Positions 32,377 through 41,000 of a stretch of 64,000 nucleotides of DNA are shown piece by piece. Position 1 is the stretch's first letter, and each line of letters opens with the position of its first letter. The stretch is from assembly GCF_900115015.1 (NCBI RefSeq), contig NZ_FOUZ01000015.1, forward strand, positions 1 through 64,000, given 5' to 3'. The notes under the pieces are model-generated. The model had not been told where the DNA came from. It ran no database searches and saw only the letters and a list, made by a program, of their open reading frames with translations. The position numbers and the translations under genes are program-made. This DNA comes from Algoriella xinjiangensis (GTDB taxonomy: Bacteria > Bacteroidota > Bacteroidia > Flavobacteriales > Weeksellaceae).

Positions 32377-32412
32377 TTTTTTGCTGTATTATGTAGTTTA
32401 TAAAATGAATTT

Positions 32413-32441
32413 AAAAAAAGTTGTAAGAAAACTTACAACTT
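32413..32441 (-). terminator. terminator-like hairpin between sufD and sufS
   Basis: A 10-bp perfect stem (32418-32427 with 32432-32441), loop AAAA, and on the minus strand a following run of U encoded by A at 32413-32418. It has the full form of a Rho-independent terminator inside an operon. Confidence 0.7.
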
Positions 32442-32471
32442 AATATATAAAACTTATTACTTAAAACTTTC

Positions 32472-33791
32472 TTATAATTCAAAATCTAAGCTAACTCCTA
32501 ATTTTTTTGCAATTATGGTGTTTACTTGATTTGATATTTGAGGAATTTTTACATGACGTAATGCATCCGAAGCAAAAGCATACAATAACATTGCGCGCGC
32601 TTCTTTCTTAGGAATACCACGTTGTTGCATATAAAACAAAGAATCTTCTCCTAATTGACCAACTGTACAACCATGAGAACACTTAACATCATCTGCAAAA
32701 ATTTCTAATTGAGGTTTTGAATTAATTGACGCTCCATCTGATAATAAAACATTATTATTTTGTTGAAAAGCATTCAATTTTTGAGCCTCTTTGTGTACAT
32801 AAATTTTACCATTAAAAACACCTTGTGATTTGTCATCGTAAATACCTTTGTACATTTCGTGTGATTCACAATTTGGCGCATTATGCTCTACAAATGTGTG
32901 ATGATCCACGTGTTGCTTACCATCAATCACTGTAATACCATCCATTATAGAATTACAGTTTTCTCCGTTTTGAAAGAAATTTAAATTGTTACGTACAATT
33001 TTTCCTCCAAAAGAAAACGTAAATACATTAGCACGAGAATCTCTTTCTTGATTAATGTAAGTATTGTCAATTAATGAAACTTCATTTGTATCATTTTGGA
33101 ATTTATACCAATGTATTTCGGCATTTTTACCAACATTAACTTCTGAAACAACATTTGTTAAATTCGCTTTTTCATCTAAAGTTTGATGTCTTTCGATAAT
33201 TTGCACTTGTGCATTATCACCTACTACAACCAAATTACGTGGCTGATACATCACTTCTTGAGATGCGCCAGTCGAAAAATAAACAAGCTGAATTGGTTTA
33301 GAAAGGATAACATTGTTTGGAATATAAATAAACGCGCCGTCTTTTGCAAAAGCGGTATTTAAAGAAACCAAACTATCATCGCTCTTCGCAATTTTACCGT
33401 AATAATTTTCGATTACAGCTTGATGAGTTGTTTTATGCATTGCACTAGAAAGTACGCAAATATCAGCTTCATCATGTGTTGTGTTTGACAAAAAAGAAGA
33501 ATATTTTCCGTTAACGAATACAATTAAATAAGAATCGATATCGTGAACCAAATATTTTTTGATGTCTTTGTACTCTACTGCAACTTCGTCTTCTGGGAAT
33601 AATTTATAATCCACTTTCAACAAAGGCGCAAGATTTGTATATTTCCATTCTTCGTCTTTACGTGTCGGAAAACCTTTTTGATTAAAGATTTCGATGGCTT
33701 CTTGACGTAAACCTTCGATACCTTTATTCACTTTATTTTTTTCGTTAAACACTAAATGACGAGAAACTAAATTTTCTTTTAAATCAATCAT
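32472..33791 (-). CDS. sufD: Fe-S assembly protein SufD
   Basis: A protein of 439 residues of the SufB/SufD beta-helix family. The C-terminal block SDGASINSKPQLEIFADDVKCSHGCTVGQL...LFYMQQRGIPKKEARAML marks the family, and the shorter N-terminal part distinguishes SufD from SufB. SufD forms a complex with SufB and SufC and is needed for iron acquisition. It keeps the conserved Cys and His near DVKCSHGCT. Operon order here is sufB-sufC-sufD-sufS. Confidence 0.95.
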   Translation of the reverse strand: MIDLKENLVSRHLVFNEKNKVNKGIEGLRQEAIEIFNQKGFPTRKDEEWKYTNLAPLLKVDYKLFPEDEVAVEYKDIKKYLVHDIDSYLIVFVNGKYSSFLSNTTHDEADICVLSSAMHKTTHQAVIENYYGKIAKSDDSLVSLNTAFAKDGAFIYIPNNVILSKPIQLVYFSTGASQEVMYQPRNLVVVGDNAQVQIIERHQTLDEKANLTNVVSEVNVGKNAEIHWYKFQNDTNEVSLIDNTYINQERDSRANVFTFSFGGKIVRNNLNFFQNGENCNSIMDGITVIDGKQHVDHHTFVEHNAPNCESHEMYKGIYDDKSQGVFNGKIYVHKEAQKLNAFQQNNNVLLSDGASINSKPQLEIFADDVKCSHGCTVGQLGEDSLFYMQQRGIPKKEARAMLLYAFASDALRHVKIPQISNQVNTIIAKKLGVSLDFEL

Positions 33792-33871
33792 TTTTGATAT
33801 TGTATTAATGTATTATGTAAAAAGTATTATCAACTTAAGACATACTACTTATTACTTTTTTCGAACAGAAA

Positions 33872-34627
33872 TTAGATTCCTGCTTCTTCTTTAACCCAGT
33901 CGTAACCTCTTTCTTCTAACTCTAAAGCCAATTCTTTACCACCAGATTTGATGATTTTTCCGTCAGCTAAAACGTGTACAAAATCAGGAACGATATAGTC
34001 TAATAAACGTTGGTAATGCGTAATTAACAATACACCATTATTTTCGTTTTTAAACTCGTTTACACCATCTGCAACAATACGTAAAGCATCAATATCTAAA
34101 CCAGAATCAGTTTCATCTAAGATGGCTAATTTTGGGTTTAACATTAACATTTGAAAAATTTCGTTACGTTTTTTCTCTCCTCCAGAAAATCCTTCGTTTA
34201 AAGAACGAGATAAGAAATCTTTTTTAATTCCTAATAACTCTGCTTTTTGACGAATCATTTTCAACATTTCCGAAGCGCCCATTTCTGGTAAACCTTGTGC
34301 TTTGCGTGTTTCGTTTAAAGAAGTTTTGATAAAGTTAGTTACAGAAACTCCAGGAATTTCAATTGGATATTGAAATGACATGAAAATTCCTTTTTGAGCT
34401 CTTTCTTCTGGAGCCATTTCTAAGATAGATTCATCTTCAAATGCGATATCTCCTTCTGTTACTTCGTATTCATCTTTACCTGTAATTACATTAGATAAAG
34501 TTGATTTACCAGCACCATTAGGTCCCATAATTGCATGAACTTCTCCTGGATTGATTTGTAAATTTAATCCTTTTAAAATTTCGCGCTCTTCAATACGAGC
34601 GTGTAAGTCTTTTATATTTAATAACAT
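33872..34627 (-). CDS. sufC: Fe-S assembly ATPase SufC
   Basis: A protein of 251 residues, an ABC-type ATPase of the SufBCD scaffold. Walker A is GPNGAGKST near residues 35-43, the signature region is LNEGFSGGEKKRNEIFQ, Walker B is LAILDETDSGLDID, and the switch His lies in LLITHYQ. The insertion and ETDSGLD motif are diagnostic of SufC, distinguishing it from transporter ATPases. The 105-base gap before it contains a heptamer repeat. Confidence 0.97.
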   Translation of the reverse strand: MLLNIKDLHARIEEREILKGLNLQINPGEVHAIMGPNGAGKSTLSNVITGKDEYEVTEGDIAFEDESILEMAPEERAQKGIFMSFQYPIEIPGVSVTNFIKTSLNETRKAQGLPEMGASEMLKMIRQKAELLGIKKDFLSRSLNEGFSGGEKKRNEIFQMLMLNPKLAILDETDSGLDIDALRIVADGVNEFKNENNGVLLITHYQRLLDYIVPDFVHVLADGKIIKSGGKELALELEERGYDWVKEEAGI

Positions 34628-34636
34628 TTTTTCTTC

Positions 34637-34664
34637 AGATTTTAGATTTTAGATTTTAGATTTC
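34637..34664. repeat. tandem heptamer repeat between sufB and sufC
   Basis: Four tandem copies of AGATTTT (the last AGATTTC) lie in the 105-base gap between sufB and sufC. The unit could expand or contract by slippage. Confidence 0.85.
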
Positions 34665-34732
34665 AGAATCTTATAATCAATCAATCTATTTATAATTGTT
34701 AATTTCTAACTACTTAATACTAATATCTAAAA

Positions 34733-36190
34733 TTATCCTACAGAACCTTCTAATGAAATTTCTAATAATTTTTTAGCTTCAACAGCAAATTCCATTGGTA
34801 ATTTATCTAATACCTCGCGGCTAAATCCGTTTACGATTAAAGCAATTGCTTTTTCTGTATCGATACCACGTTGATTACAATAGAACAATTGATCTTCACC
34901 AATTTTAGAAGTTGTTGCTTCGTGTTCTAATTGTGCAGATTTATTATCAATTTCGATGTATGGAAAAGTATGCGCACCACATTCGTTACCCATTAATAAT
35001 GAATCACATTGAGAGAAGTTACGCGCTCCGTCTGCATTTTTCATTACTTTAACTAATCCACGGTAAGAGTTTTGCGATTTACCTGCAGAAATACCTTTTG
35101 ATATAATTGTAGATTTCGAATTCTTTCCGATATGAATCATTTTTGTTCCCGTATCTGCTTGTTGATGATTGTTTGTTACCGCAATTGAGTAAAACTCACC
35201 TACCGAATTATCACCTTTTAAGATACAAGAAGGATATTTCCATGTAACAGCAGAACCTGTTTCAACTTGCGTCCAAGAAACTTTTGCGTTTTTCTCACAA
35301 ACCGCACGTTTTGTTACAAAGTTAAAAACTCCACCTACACCCTCTTCATTTCCTGGGTACCAGTTTTGTACTGTAGAATATTTGATTTCTGCATCATCCA
35401 TAATGATTAACTCAACAACAGCAGCGTGCAATTGGTTTTCATCACGCATTGGCGCAGTACAACCTTCTAAATAAGAAACATAAGAACCTTCGTCCGCAAC
35501 TAATAAAGTACGTTCAAATTGTCCTGTTCCTGCAGAATTTATACGGAAATAAGTAGACAATTCCATTGGACAACGAACACCTTTTGGTATGTAACAAAAA
35601 GATCCATCAGAAAAAACTGCTGAATTTAATGCTGCATAAAAGTTATCTGTTGGTGGAACTACTTTACCAATGTATTTTCTGACTAATTCTGGATGCTCTT
35701 TAATCGCTTCTGAAATCGACATAAAGATGATTCCTTTCTCTAATAAAGTTTCGCGGAAAGTTGTTTTAACTGAAACCGAATCAAAAACTACGTCAATTGC
35801 AACTCCAGATAAACGTTTTTGTTCGTCTAATGAAATTCCTAATTTCTCGAAAGTTCTTAATAATTCAGGATCAACCTCATCCAAACTCGCTAATTCTTTC
35901 TTCACCTTTGGTGCTGCATAATAACGAATTGCATCAAAATCTGGCTTTTCGTATTTTACATTTGCCCATTCAGGTTCTTCCATCTTTTGCCAAGCGCGGT
36001 AAGCTTCTAAACGCCATTCCGTCATCCATTCTGGCTCTTCTTTTTTGGCTGAAATAGCACGTACGATATCTTCATTCAATCCGACCGGGAATTCTTCATA
36101 TTCCATCTCAGTCGACCAACCAAACTCATATTGTTTTTGGCTAGCAAGATCTTCACGCAGATCGTCTTCTGTATATTTTGTGTTACTCAT
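34733..36190 (-). CDS. sufB: Fe-S scaffold protein SufB
   Basis: A protein of 485 residues, the main scaffold of the SufBCD complex on which the cluster is built. Family blocks include [72 protein letters not shown] and the C-terminal [30 protein letters not shown]. The conserved Cys (EGCTAP) and the Glu/His pair in QLEHEATT are present. It is preceded by an unknown secreted-protein gene with a 4-base gap. Confidence 0.97.
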   Translation of the reverse strand: MSNTKYTEDDLREDLASQKQYEFGWSTEMEYEEFPVGLNEDIVRAISAKKEEPEWMTEWRLEAYRAWQKMEEPEWANVKYEKPDFDAIRYYAAPKVKKELASLDEVDPELLRTFEKLGISLDEQKRLSGVAIDVVFDSVSVKTTFRETLLEKGIIFMSISEAIKEHPELVRKYIGKVVPPTDNFYAALNSAVFSDGSFCYIPKGVRCPMELSTYFRINSAGTGQFERTLLVADEGSYVSYLEGCTAPMRDENQLHAAVVELIIMDDAEIKYSTVQNWYPGNEEGVGGVFNFVTKRAVCEKNAKVSWTQVETGSAVTWKYPSCILKGDNSVGEFYSIAVTNNHQQADTGTKMIHIGKNSKSTIISKGISAGKSQNSYRGLVKVMKNADGARNFSQCDSLLMGNECGAHTFPYIEIDNKSAQLEHEATTSKIGEDQLFYCNQRGIDTEKAIALIVNGFSREVLDKLPMEFAVEAKKLLEISLEGSVG

Positions 36191-36194
36191 CTTA

Positions 36195-37049
36195 TTATTT
36201 ATAAAATGTATAGGTAAAATTATATTGAAGTGGAGTTTGTTTGTCCGCTTTATTACCTAAAAAATTAAATTGTTTAATGCGTTGATTTTGATCTAAAACA
36301 ACTTCAAATTGAGGTTGATTTTTAATCGAAATTGCATATTTATTTTGTGAAATTAATTTTATTTCAGACCAAGATCCTTCTATCAAATTAACTTTTTCTG
36401 TTCGTGGCTCAACATCTGGTGTGTATTCTTTTATTTTGAATGGCACTGTAAATGTAGAACTGCTGAAACATACTTTATTTATGTCTTTTCCTAAAGATTT
36501 TGTAATTCTACAATCGTGCATTAAACGATCTTCGAAGCCTACTTTTTGATCTAAATATGTTTTCTTTAGCATCACATCACCTTCTAACCAAACCATATCA
36601 AAAAGCTTATTTGCATTTTTGACGTACATGATATCTTGGTTATAAAAAAACTGATTTACTTTTGATTCACTTCCTTTTCTTTCAATTTTTTCTGTTTCGA
36701 TAACACCATCTTTGTAAGTATAGTTTACTTTGAAAGGTGTTCCTACTTCGTCTGTAATTTCAAAATCAAGTAAATGATCATTTGCATCATAATTTGCTTT
36801 ATAAGCAACTTTTTTGGTTGATGCATTTGCAATTGTAATCGTTTTTATTTTTGATTCGTTTAAGTCTAACGCTTTTATAAAAGATTTAACACCAAACAAA
36901 CCAAAAAACATGTTTTCTGAATAAGCTTTATTAATTTTTGCAGAATTTGCTGTTGGTTGATAAACCATCAAATCTTTTTCTACAATTGTGTTTTGTGCAA
37001 AAGCAACAAATCCACAAAAAAAGGCGATTAATAAAGTTAATTTTTTCAT
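36195..37049 (-). CDS. secreted protein of unknown function inside the suf operon
   Basis: A protein of 284 residues with a signal peptide ([19 protein letters not shown]), so it leaves the cytoplasm. The mature part is Lys-, Asn- and Tyr-rich and apparently built of beta strands ([35 protein letters not shown]). Two Cys (in HDCRITKS and KVCFSS) could form a disulfide. I recognise no family. Longer upstream starts (to 37097) would overlap the A-type carrier gene; the ATG at 37049 leaves a 4-base gap there and a 4-base gap to sufB. It is tightly packed inside an operon of cytosolic Fe-S proteins, which is odd for a secreted product. Confidence 0.75.
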   Translation of the reverse strand: MKKLTLLIAFFCGFVAFAQNTIVEKDLMVYQPTANSAKINKAYSENMFFGLFGVKSFIKALDLNESKIKTITIANASTKKVAYKANYDANDHLLDFEITDEVGTPFKVNYTYKDGVIETEKIERKGSESKVNQFFYNQDIMYVKNANKLFDMVWLEGDVMLKKTYLDQKVGFEDRLMHDCRITKSLGKDINKVCFSSSTFTVPFKIKEYTPDVEPRTEKVNLIEGSWSEIKLISQNKYAISIKNQPQFEVVLDQNQRIKQFNFLGNKADKQTPLQYNFTYTFYK

Positions 37050-37053
37050 CAAA

Positions 37054-37383
37054 TTACATCGAAAAACTTTCACCACAACCACATGTTCTTGTCGCATTTG
37101 GGTTGTTAAAAACGAATCCTTTTCCGTTTAATCCTCCCGAATACTCAAGTGTCATACCAACTAAGTATAAGAATGATTTTTTATCAACGATTACTTTTAC
37201 ACCGTTATCTTCAAACACTTTATCTTCTGGTTTATGTTCTTTATCAAACTCTAAATTATAATTTAAACCAGAACATCCTCCACTTGTAACTCCTACTCTA
37301 ACAAAAGATTCTTCGATTGATGAACCGTCTTCTTGCATTAGTGAGTTTATTTTTATTTTTGCTGTTTCTGAAATTTTAATCAT
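37054..37383 (-). CDS. A-type Fe-S carrier (SufA/IscA/ErpA family)
   Basis: A protein of 109 residues of the HesB/IscA fold. The three cluster-ligand cysteines are Cys37 in GGCSGLNY and the two in TCGCGESF at the C-terminus. It accepts Fe-S clusters from SufBCD and passes them on. It is the first gene of the minus-strand suf operon, 4 bases before the unknown secreted gene, with a -7 box at 37405-37412. Confidence 0.93.
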   Translation of the reverse strand: MIKISETAKIKINSLMQEDGSSIEESFVRVGVTSGGCSGLNYNLEFDKEHKPEDKVFEDNGVKVIVDKKSFLYLVGMTLEYSGGLNGKGFVFNNPNATRTCGCGESFSM

Positions 37384-37404
37384 TTGAATTAAATTTTATT
37401 ACTA

Positions 37405-37412
37405 CAAAGGTA
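37405..37412 (-). promoter_or_regulatory. candidate -7 box of the suf operon
   Basis: The minus strand reads TACCTTTG, an exact TAnnTTTG match, 21 bases before the ATG of the A-type carrier. It is probably the main promoter for all six genes. No clear Fur or IscR-like palindrome was found by eye around it. Confidence 0.55.
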
Positions 37413-37489
37413 CCTATTTAAAACGAGATTAAATAAAGCTCGATATAAATATTAACAATAGCGCAACTATTTATTTCTATAATGTTTTA

Positions 37490-38461
37490 TTATTTTAAGC
37501 CCAATTTAGCTCGTGTACGTTTCAAAACTTTTTGTGCAACAACACGTGCTTTTAATGCACCGTTTTCTAAAAACGCATCTAAAGTTGGTTTATCATTCAT
37601 TAATTCATCAAAACGAATACGTGCATCCGCATATTTTTCTAAAATAACTTCATACAACGCTTGTTTCGCATGTCCGTAACCGTAACCACCATTCAAATAA
37701 TTTTGACGCATTTCTTCTACTTGCTCCGGTGTTCCTAATAATTTGTATAATGCAAAAACATTGTCTGTATCTGGGTTTTTAGGATCTTCTAACGGTGTAG
37801 AATCTGTTTCGATAGACATTACTTGCTTGCGCAATTGTTTTTCTGGCAAGAAAATATTGATGAAATTATTTCTTGATTTAGACATTTTGTTTCCGTCAGT
37901 ACCAGGAATCAACATAATATCTTCGTCAATAGCAGCTTGTGGCAATACAAATGTTTCGCCCATTTGATGGTTAAATTTCTCAGCCACATTACGTGTAATT
38001 TCTAAATGTTGCAATTGATCTTTACCAACAGGCACCATTTCGGCATCGTACAATAAAATATCTGCTGCCATCAAAATTGGATATGTAAATAATCCAGCAT
38101 TTACATCTGCCAAATAATCTGCTTTATCCTTAAAAGAATGCGCTAATGTAAGACGTTGAAAAGGGAAAAAGTTTAACAAATACCAAGTTAATTCTGTTGT
38201 TTCGGTAACATCAGATTGACGGTAAAAAACCACTTTTGATGGATCTAAACCTAATGCAAGCCATGTTGCAGCCACTTCGTACGTATTTTGTCTTAAAACT
38301 TCTGCATCTTTTATTTGCGTCAAAGCATGTAAATCTGCAATAAAGATAAATGAGTCATTTCCTTCAATTTCAGTTAAATCAATAGCTGGTGAAATTGCTC
38401 CTAAAATATTTCCTAAGTGCGGAGTTCCAGTTGCTTGAACTCCTGTAAGTATTCTTGGCAT
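37490..38461 (-). CDS. trpS: tryptophanyl-tRNA synthetase
   Basis: A protein of 323 residues, a class I aminoacyl-tRNA synthetase. The HIGH-equivalent is TGTPHLGN at residues 11-18 and the KMSKS motif is complete in GNKMSKSRN. GVQATGTPHLGN and PVGKDQLQHLEITR are typical of bacterial TrpRS. It has its own -7 box (38483-38490). No tRNA-Trp T-box or trp-operon context is seen. Confidence 0.96.
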   Translation of the reverse strand: MPRILTGVQATGTPHLGNILGAISPAIDLTEIEGNDSFIFIADLHALTQIKDAEVLRQNTYEVAATWLALGLDPSKVVFYRQSDVTETTELTWYLLNFFPFQRLTLAHSFKDKADYLADVNAGLFTYPILMAADILLYDAEMVPVGKDQLQHLEITRNVAEKFNHQMGETFVLPQAAIDEDIMLIPGTDGNKMSKSRNNFINIFLPEKQLRKQVMSIETDSTPLEDPKNPDTDNVFALYKLLGTPEQVEEMRQNYLNGGYGYGHAKQALYEVILEKYADARIRFDELMNDKPTLDAFLENGALKARVVAQKVLKRTRAKLGLK

Positions 38462-38482
38462 TTTGTTTAAAATTTAAGTGTA

Positions 38483-38490
38483 CAAAGATA
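38483..38490 (-). promoter_or_regulatory. candidate -7 box for trpS
   Basis: The minus strand reads TATCTTTG, an exact TAnnTTTG match, 21 bases before the trpS ATG. No -33 TTTG. Confidence 0.55.
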
Positions 38491-38735
38491 AACTTTAAAC
38501 ACGAAATGCACTAAATGTAAAGTGAAGTTTGTTGAATTAAATCTGTCAAGCAAATAAAAATCATATTTAGAGTTAAAAATAGTCGTCAAACTTTCTATCC
38601 TATTTTTAGCTCCATAAAAATAGACTTTCTAATAAAATTAAACTTTTTTAGAAAATAATTCAAACCTCAACCAACCTTTTTGCTAAAATGTGAATCTATA
38701 AAGAAAAAGAGTAATTAACCTTAAAATTTTATGAT

Positions 38736-39683
38736 ATGAGTAACAAAACATTTTTAGACATTGTTTTCGAAAACCGAAACAAAGAATATGGCGCGTATCA
38801 ATTGCGTCAAATTGCGAATCACGATTTAATGAAATCTCTTTTTATTGGAATCGGAATTGTTGCTTTAGCAACTGGTGGAACTTTGTATGCAAATCATAAA
38901 GCAACAAAAGATATAATTATTACAGATGATTTTCAAAAAGTAGTTACGGTTGATATGACAAAAATTGACCCCGAAAAACCAGACGAAACTGTAATTCCAC
39001 CAAAAGAAGATCCGCCAACAGAGGTAAAACGTTTGCAATTGAACACAGATCAGGCGAAACATATTATGCCTACACCAAAAGAAAAACCGATTGTTGAGGA
39101 AACAATACAATCTGTAGATGAATTAAAAGAGAAAGATTTGGGCGCTTTTGATAGAGATGGCGATAAAAGCAAAGGACAAACTGGCGGTGGAGAAGTGAGT
39201 GATGGAGAGAAAGACATAAAAGGTCCTCAAAACACAGACAAACCTGAAGGAAAACCGACTTTTCCGGAGAAAAAACCTAATGTTGCTATTACGACAAGAA
39301 ATGCAGCTGTTATGGCAATTTATCCTGGTTGCGAAAGCGAAAGCAAAAAAGGAAATGACGCTTTAACAAAGTGTATGAGCGAAAAAATCTCGAAAGAGTT
39401 GGGTTATGAATTAAGTGATTTTGCAGAAACTGCGTCTAAAAACAATATGACTTCTGCTGCTGCAAAAATGCAATTCATTATCAATACAAATGGAGAAATT
39501 TATCAAGTAAAATCGTTAAGTGGAAGTAACCAAGATTTAGGAAAAGAAGCAAAAATTGCGTTAGAAAGAATCAACAAACAAATTTTAAGAAAAGGTAAAA
39601 AAATAACGCCTGCAAAATTACAAGATGGTTCGGATGCAAATTTAATTTTCTCTATTCCAGTTAAATTTCAAACAACAAATTAA
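38736..39683 (+). CDS. TonB-family energy-transducing protein
   Basis: A protein of 315 residues with the Bacteroidota TonB N-terminus FENRNKEYGAYQLRQ. A transmembrane helix lies near residues 33-52. A periplasmic linker rich in Pro, Lys and Glu follows (about residues 70-185, with PPKEDPPTEVK and PTPKEKPI), and then a C-terminal domain with MQFIINTNGEIYQV near residue 245. The AIYPGCES...ALTKCMSEK insertion is common in TonB-like proteins of this phylum. It would carry proton-motive energy to outer-membrane receptors, but ExbB and ExbD are not encoded nearby. It is followed by a small membrane protein and a PstS-like lipoprotein. Confidence 0.87.
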   Translation: MSNKTFLDIVFENRNKEYGAYQLRQIANHDLMKSLFIGIGIVALATGGTLYANHKATKDIIITDDFQKVVTVDMTKIDPEKPDETVIPPKEDPPTEVKRLQLNTDQAKHIMPTPKEKPIVEETIQSVDELKEKDLGAFDRDGDKSKGQTGGGEVSDGEKDIKGPQNTDKPEGKPTFPEKKPNVAITTRNAAVMAIYPGCESESKKGNDALTKCMSEKISKELGYELSDFAETASKNNMTSAAAKMQFIINTNGEIYQVKSLSGSNQDLGKEAKIALERINKQILRKGKKITPAKLQDGSDANLIFSIPVKFQTTN

Positions 39684-39703
39684 TATAAAATACTTTTCTT
39701 TCA

Positions 39704-39740
39704 GAAACCATTGCGTCCCTATTTTAGGCGCAATGGTTTC
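39704..39740 (+). terminator. hairpin downstream of tonB-like gene
   Basis: A 12-bp perfect stem (39704-39715 with 39729-39740) with an inner three-pair helix, and no T tract afterwards. Termination may be partial, leaving readthrough to the next two genes. Confidence 0.5.
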
Positions 39741-39821
39741 GCTTATTTAGAAAAAATACACACACAAATTTAATTTTTAAGTTACAGTTAACACAATAAA
39801 ATTGTAACTTCGTTGCGAATT

Positions 39822-40016
39822 ATGAATAAAAATATTGCATACGGATTGATCGGTTTCGGTTATCTTTTGATCGGGATTTTTACTTGGAAATATCAATTTT
39901 TCGTTATAAAATTAGATGATATAAAAGCCATGTTACTTGGTATTTTATTTATTGTTTACGGCGCATTTCGTGTATATCGTGCTATAAAAAGTTATAAAAA
40001 TGATCAAAAAGATTAG
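39822..40016 (+). CDS. small two-helix membrane protein
   Basis: A protein of 64 residues from the ATG at 39822 (a TTG opens the frame nine bases earlier). Residues about 5-25 and 33-52 are hydrophobic, giving two membrane helices with a basic C-terminal tail (KSYKNDQKD). The gene overlaps the PstS-like gene by 17 bases, which supports it as real and coupled to that lipoprotein. I recognise no family. Confidence 0.65.
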   Translation: MNKNIAYGLIGFGYLLIGIFTWKYQFFVIKLDDIKAMLLGILFIVYGAFRVYRAIKSYKNDQKD

Positions 40017-40944
40017 TTTATTAGCCTTTGCAACTTTTGTTGCCTTTTCATCGGTTAATTGTAAAGACAAGGAGGCAAAAACCGAATTGGAAAAACAAGC
40101 CAATAAAACTCCTGTAAAAAGAGCTTTACACGAGTATGGAAACTTAACAATAACGGTAGATCCTAGTTTTAAGAATTTGGCGAAATCGCTTGCAGAAATG
40201 TATATGGTTGATTATCCAGATGTAAAAATTGATATAAAAGAAGAAATTGAAGAAAAAGCGATTAAAGATTTTTACGAAGGTAAAATTCCACTTTTATTTG
40301 TTGGTAAACCTTTGACAAAAGCGCAACAACAACATTTATTTGAAAAAACAAAAATCAATTATGTTTCTTCTGTAATTGCGTTAGATGCTGCAATTTTTAT
40401 TACTTCGGTTGATAATCCAATCGATTCTATCAGTCAAAAAGAAATTAAAGAAAATTTATATCAAGCCAATCCAAAAACTACTTTTGTTTTTGATCATCCC
40501 AATTCGGCAAATTTTAATACAATAAACGAAAAATTAAAATTGACTGTACCAAAAGGCACAAATGTTACGGCGATGGGCGATGCTGATAAAGTGATTGATT
40601 TTGTAAAAAAAGATCCAAAAGCAATCGGAATTATTGGATTAAATGTTTTGAGTGATAAAGGAAATCCAAAAATCATTGAGTATTTGAAACATGTAAAAAT
40701 CTTATCGATTGTTGATGATAAAGGAAAAATTTTTGAACCATCAAATTATAATTTGAGATATGGTTATTACCCTTTTTATCGTCAGATTTATGTTTTGAAA
40801 AATGAAGTCGGTTTTGGAATTGGAGCTGGTTACTCACGATTTGCAGGTTCGCAACGTGGACAAAAAATTGTAACTCGAGAAAATTTACAACCTTATTTTA
40901 TTTTTAAAAGAGATGTACAATTAAATATTGCACCTTTACAATAA
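40000..40944 (+). CDS. PstS-like (PBP fold) lipoprotein
   Basis: A protein of 314 residues with a lipoprotein signal ending FSSVNC (lipidated near Cys21). The rest resembles the periplasmic phosphate-binding protein fold, including NLTITVDPSFKNLAKSLAEMY, FVFDHPNSANFNT and KAIGIIGLNVLS. Classic phosphate-binding TGxG/S residues are not evident, and no pstC, pstA or pstB lies nearby. Similar PstS-like lipoproteins stand next to TonB/ExbB/ExbD genes in other Bacteroidota. A role as an outer-membrane ligand sensor or as an accessory of the TonB complex is a better guess than ABC import. Confidence 0.78.
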   Translation: MIKKISLLAFATFVAFSSVNCKDKEAKTELEKQANKTPVKRALHEYGNLTITVDPSFKNLAKSLAEMYMVDYPDVKIDIKEEIEEKAIKDFYEGKIPLLFVGKPLTKAQQQHLFEKTKINYVSSVIALDAAIFITSVDNPIDSISQKEIKENLYQANPKTTFVFDHPNSANFNTINEKLKLTVPKGTNVTAMGDADKVIDFVKKDPKAIGIIGLNVLSDKGNPKIIEYLKHVKILSIVDDKGKIFEPSNYNLRYGYYPFYRQIYVLKNEVGFGIGAGYSRFAGSQRGQKIVTRENLQPYFIFKRDVQLNIAPLQ

Positions 40945-40980
40945 CAAAAAACTCCAACTAAAATTAGTTGGAGTTTTTTT
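40945..40980. terminator. bidirectional intrinsic terminator
   Basis: A 15-bp perfect stem (40946-40960 with 40965-40979) flanked by A and T tracts. It lies between the PstS-like gene and the convergent PorP-like gene. Confidence 0.88.
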
Positions 40981-41000
40981 ATGTTTTATTTTTAAAATTT

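Noticed and set aside
40000-40944. Phosphate ABC transporter component
   Set aside because: No permease or ATPase genes nearby and the phosphate-site residues are not evident; described as PstS-like only.
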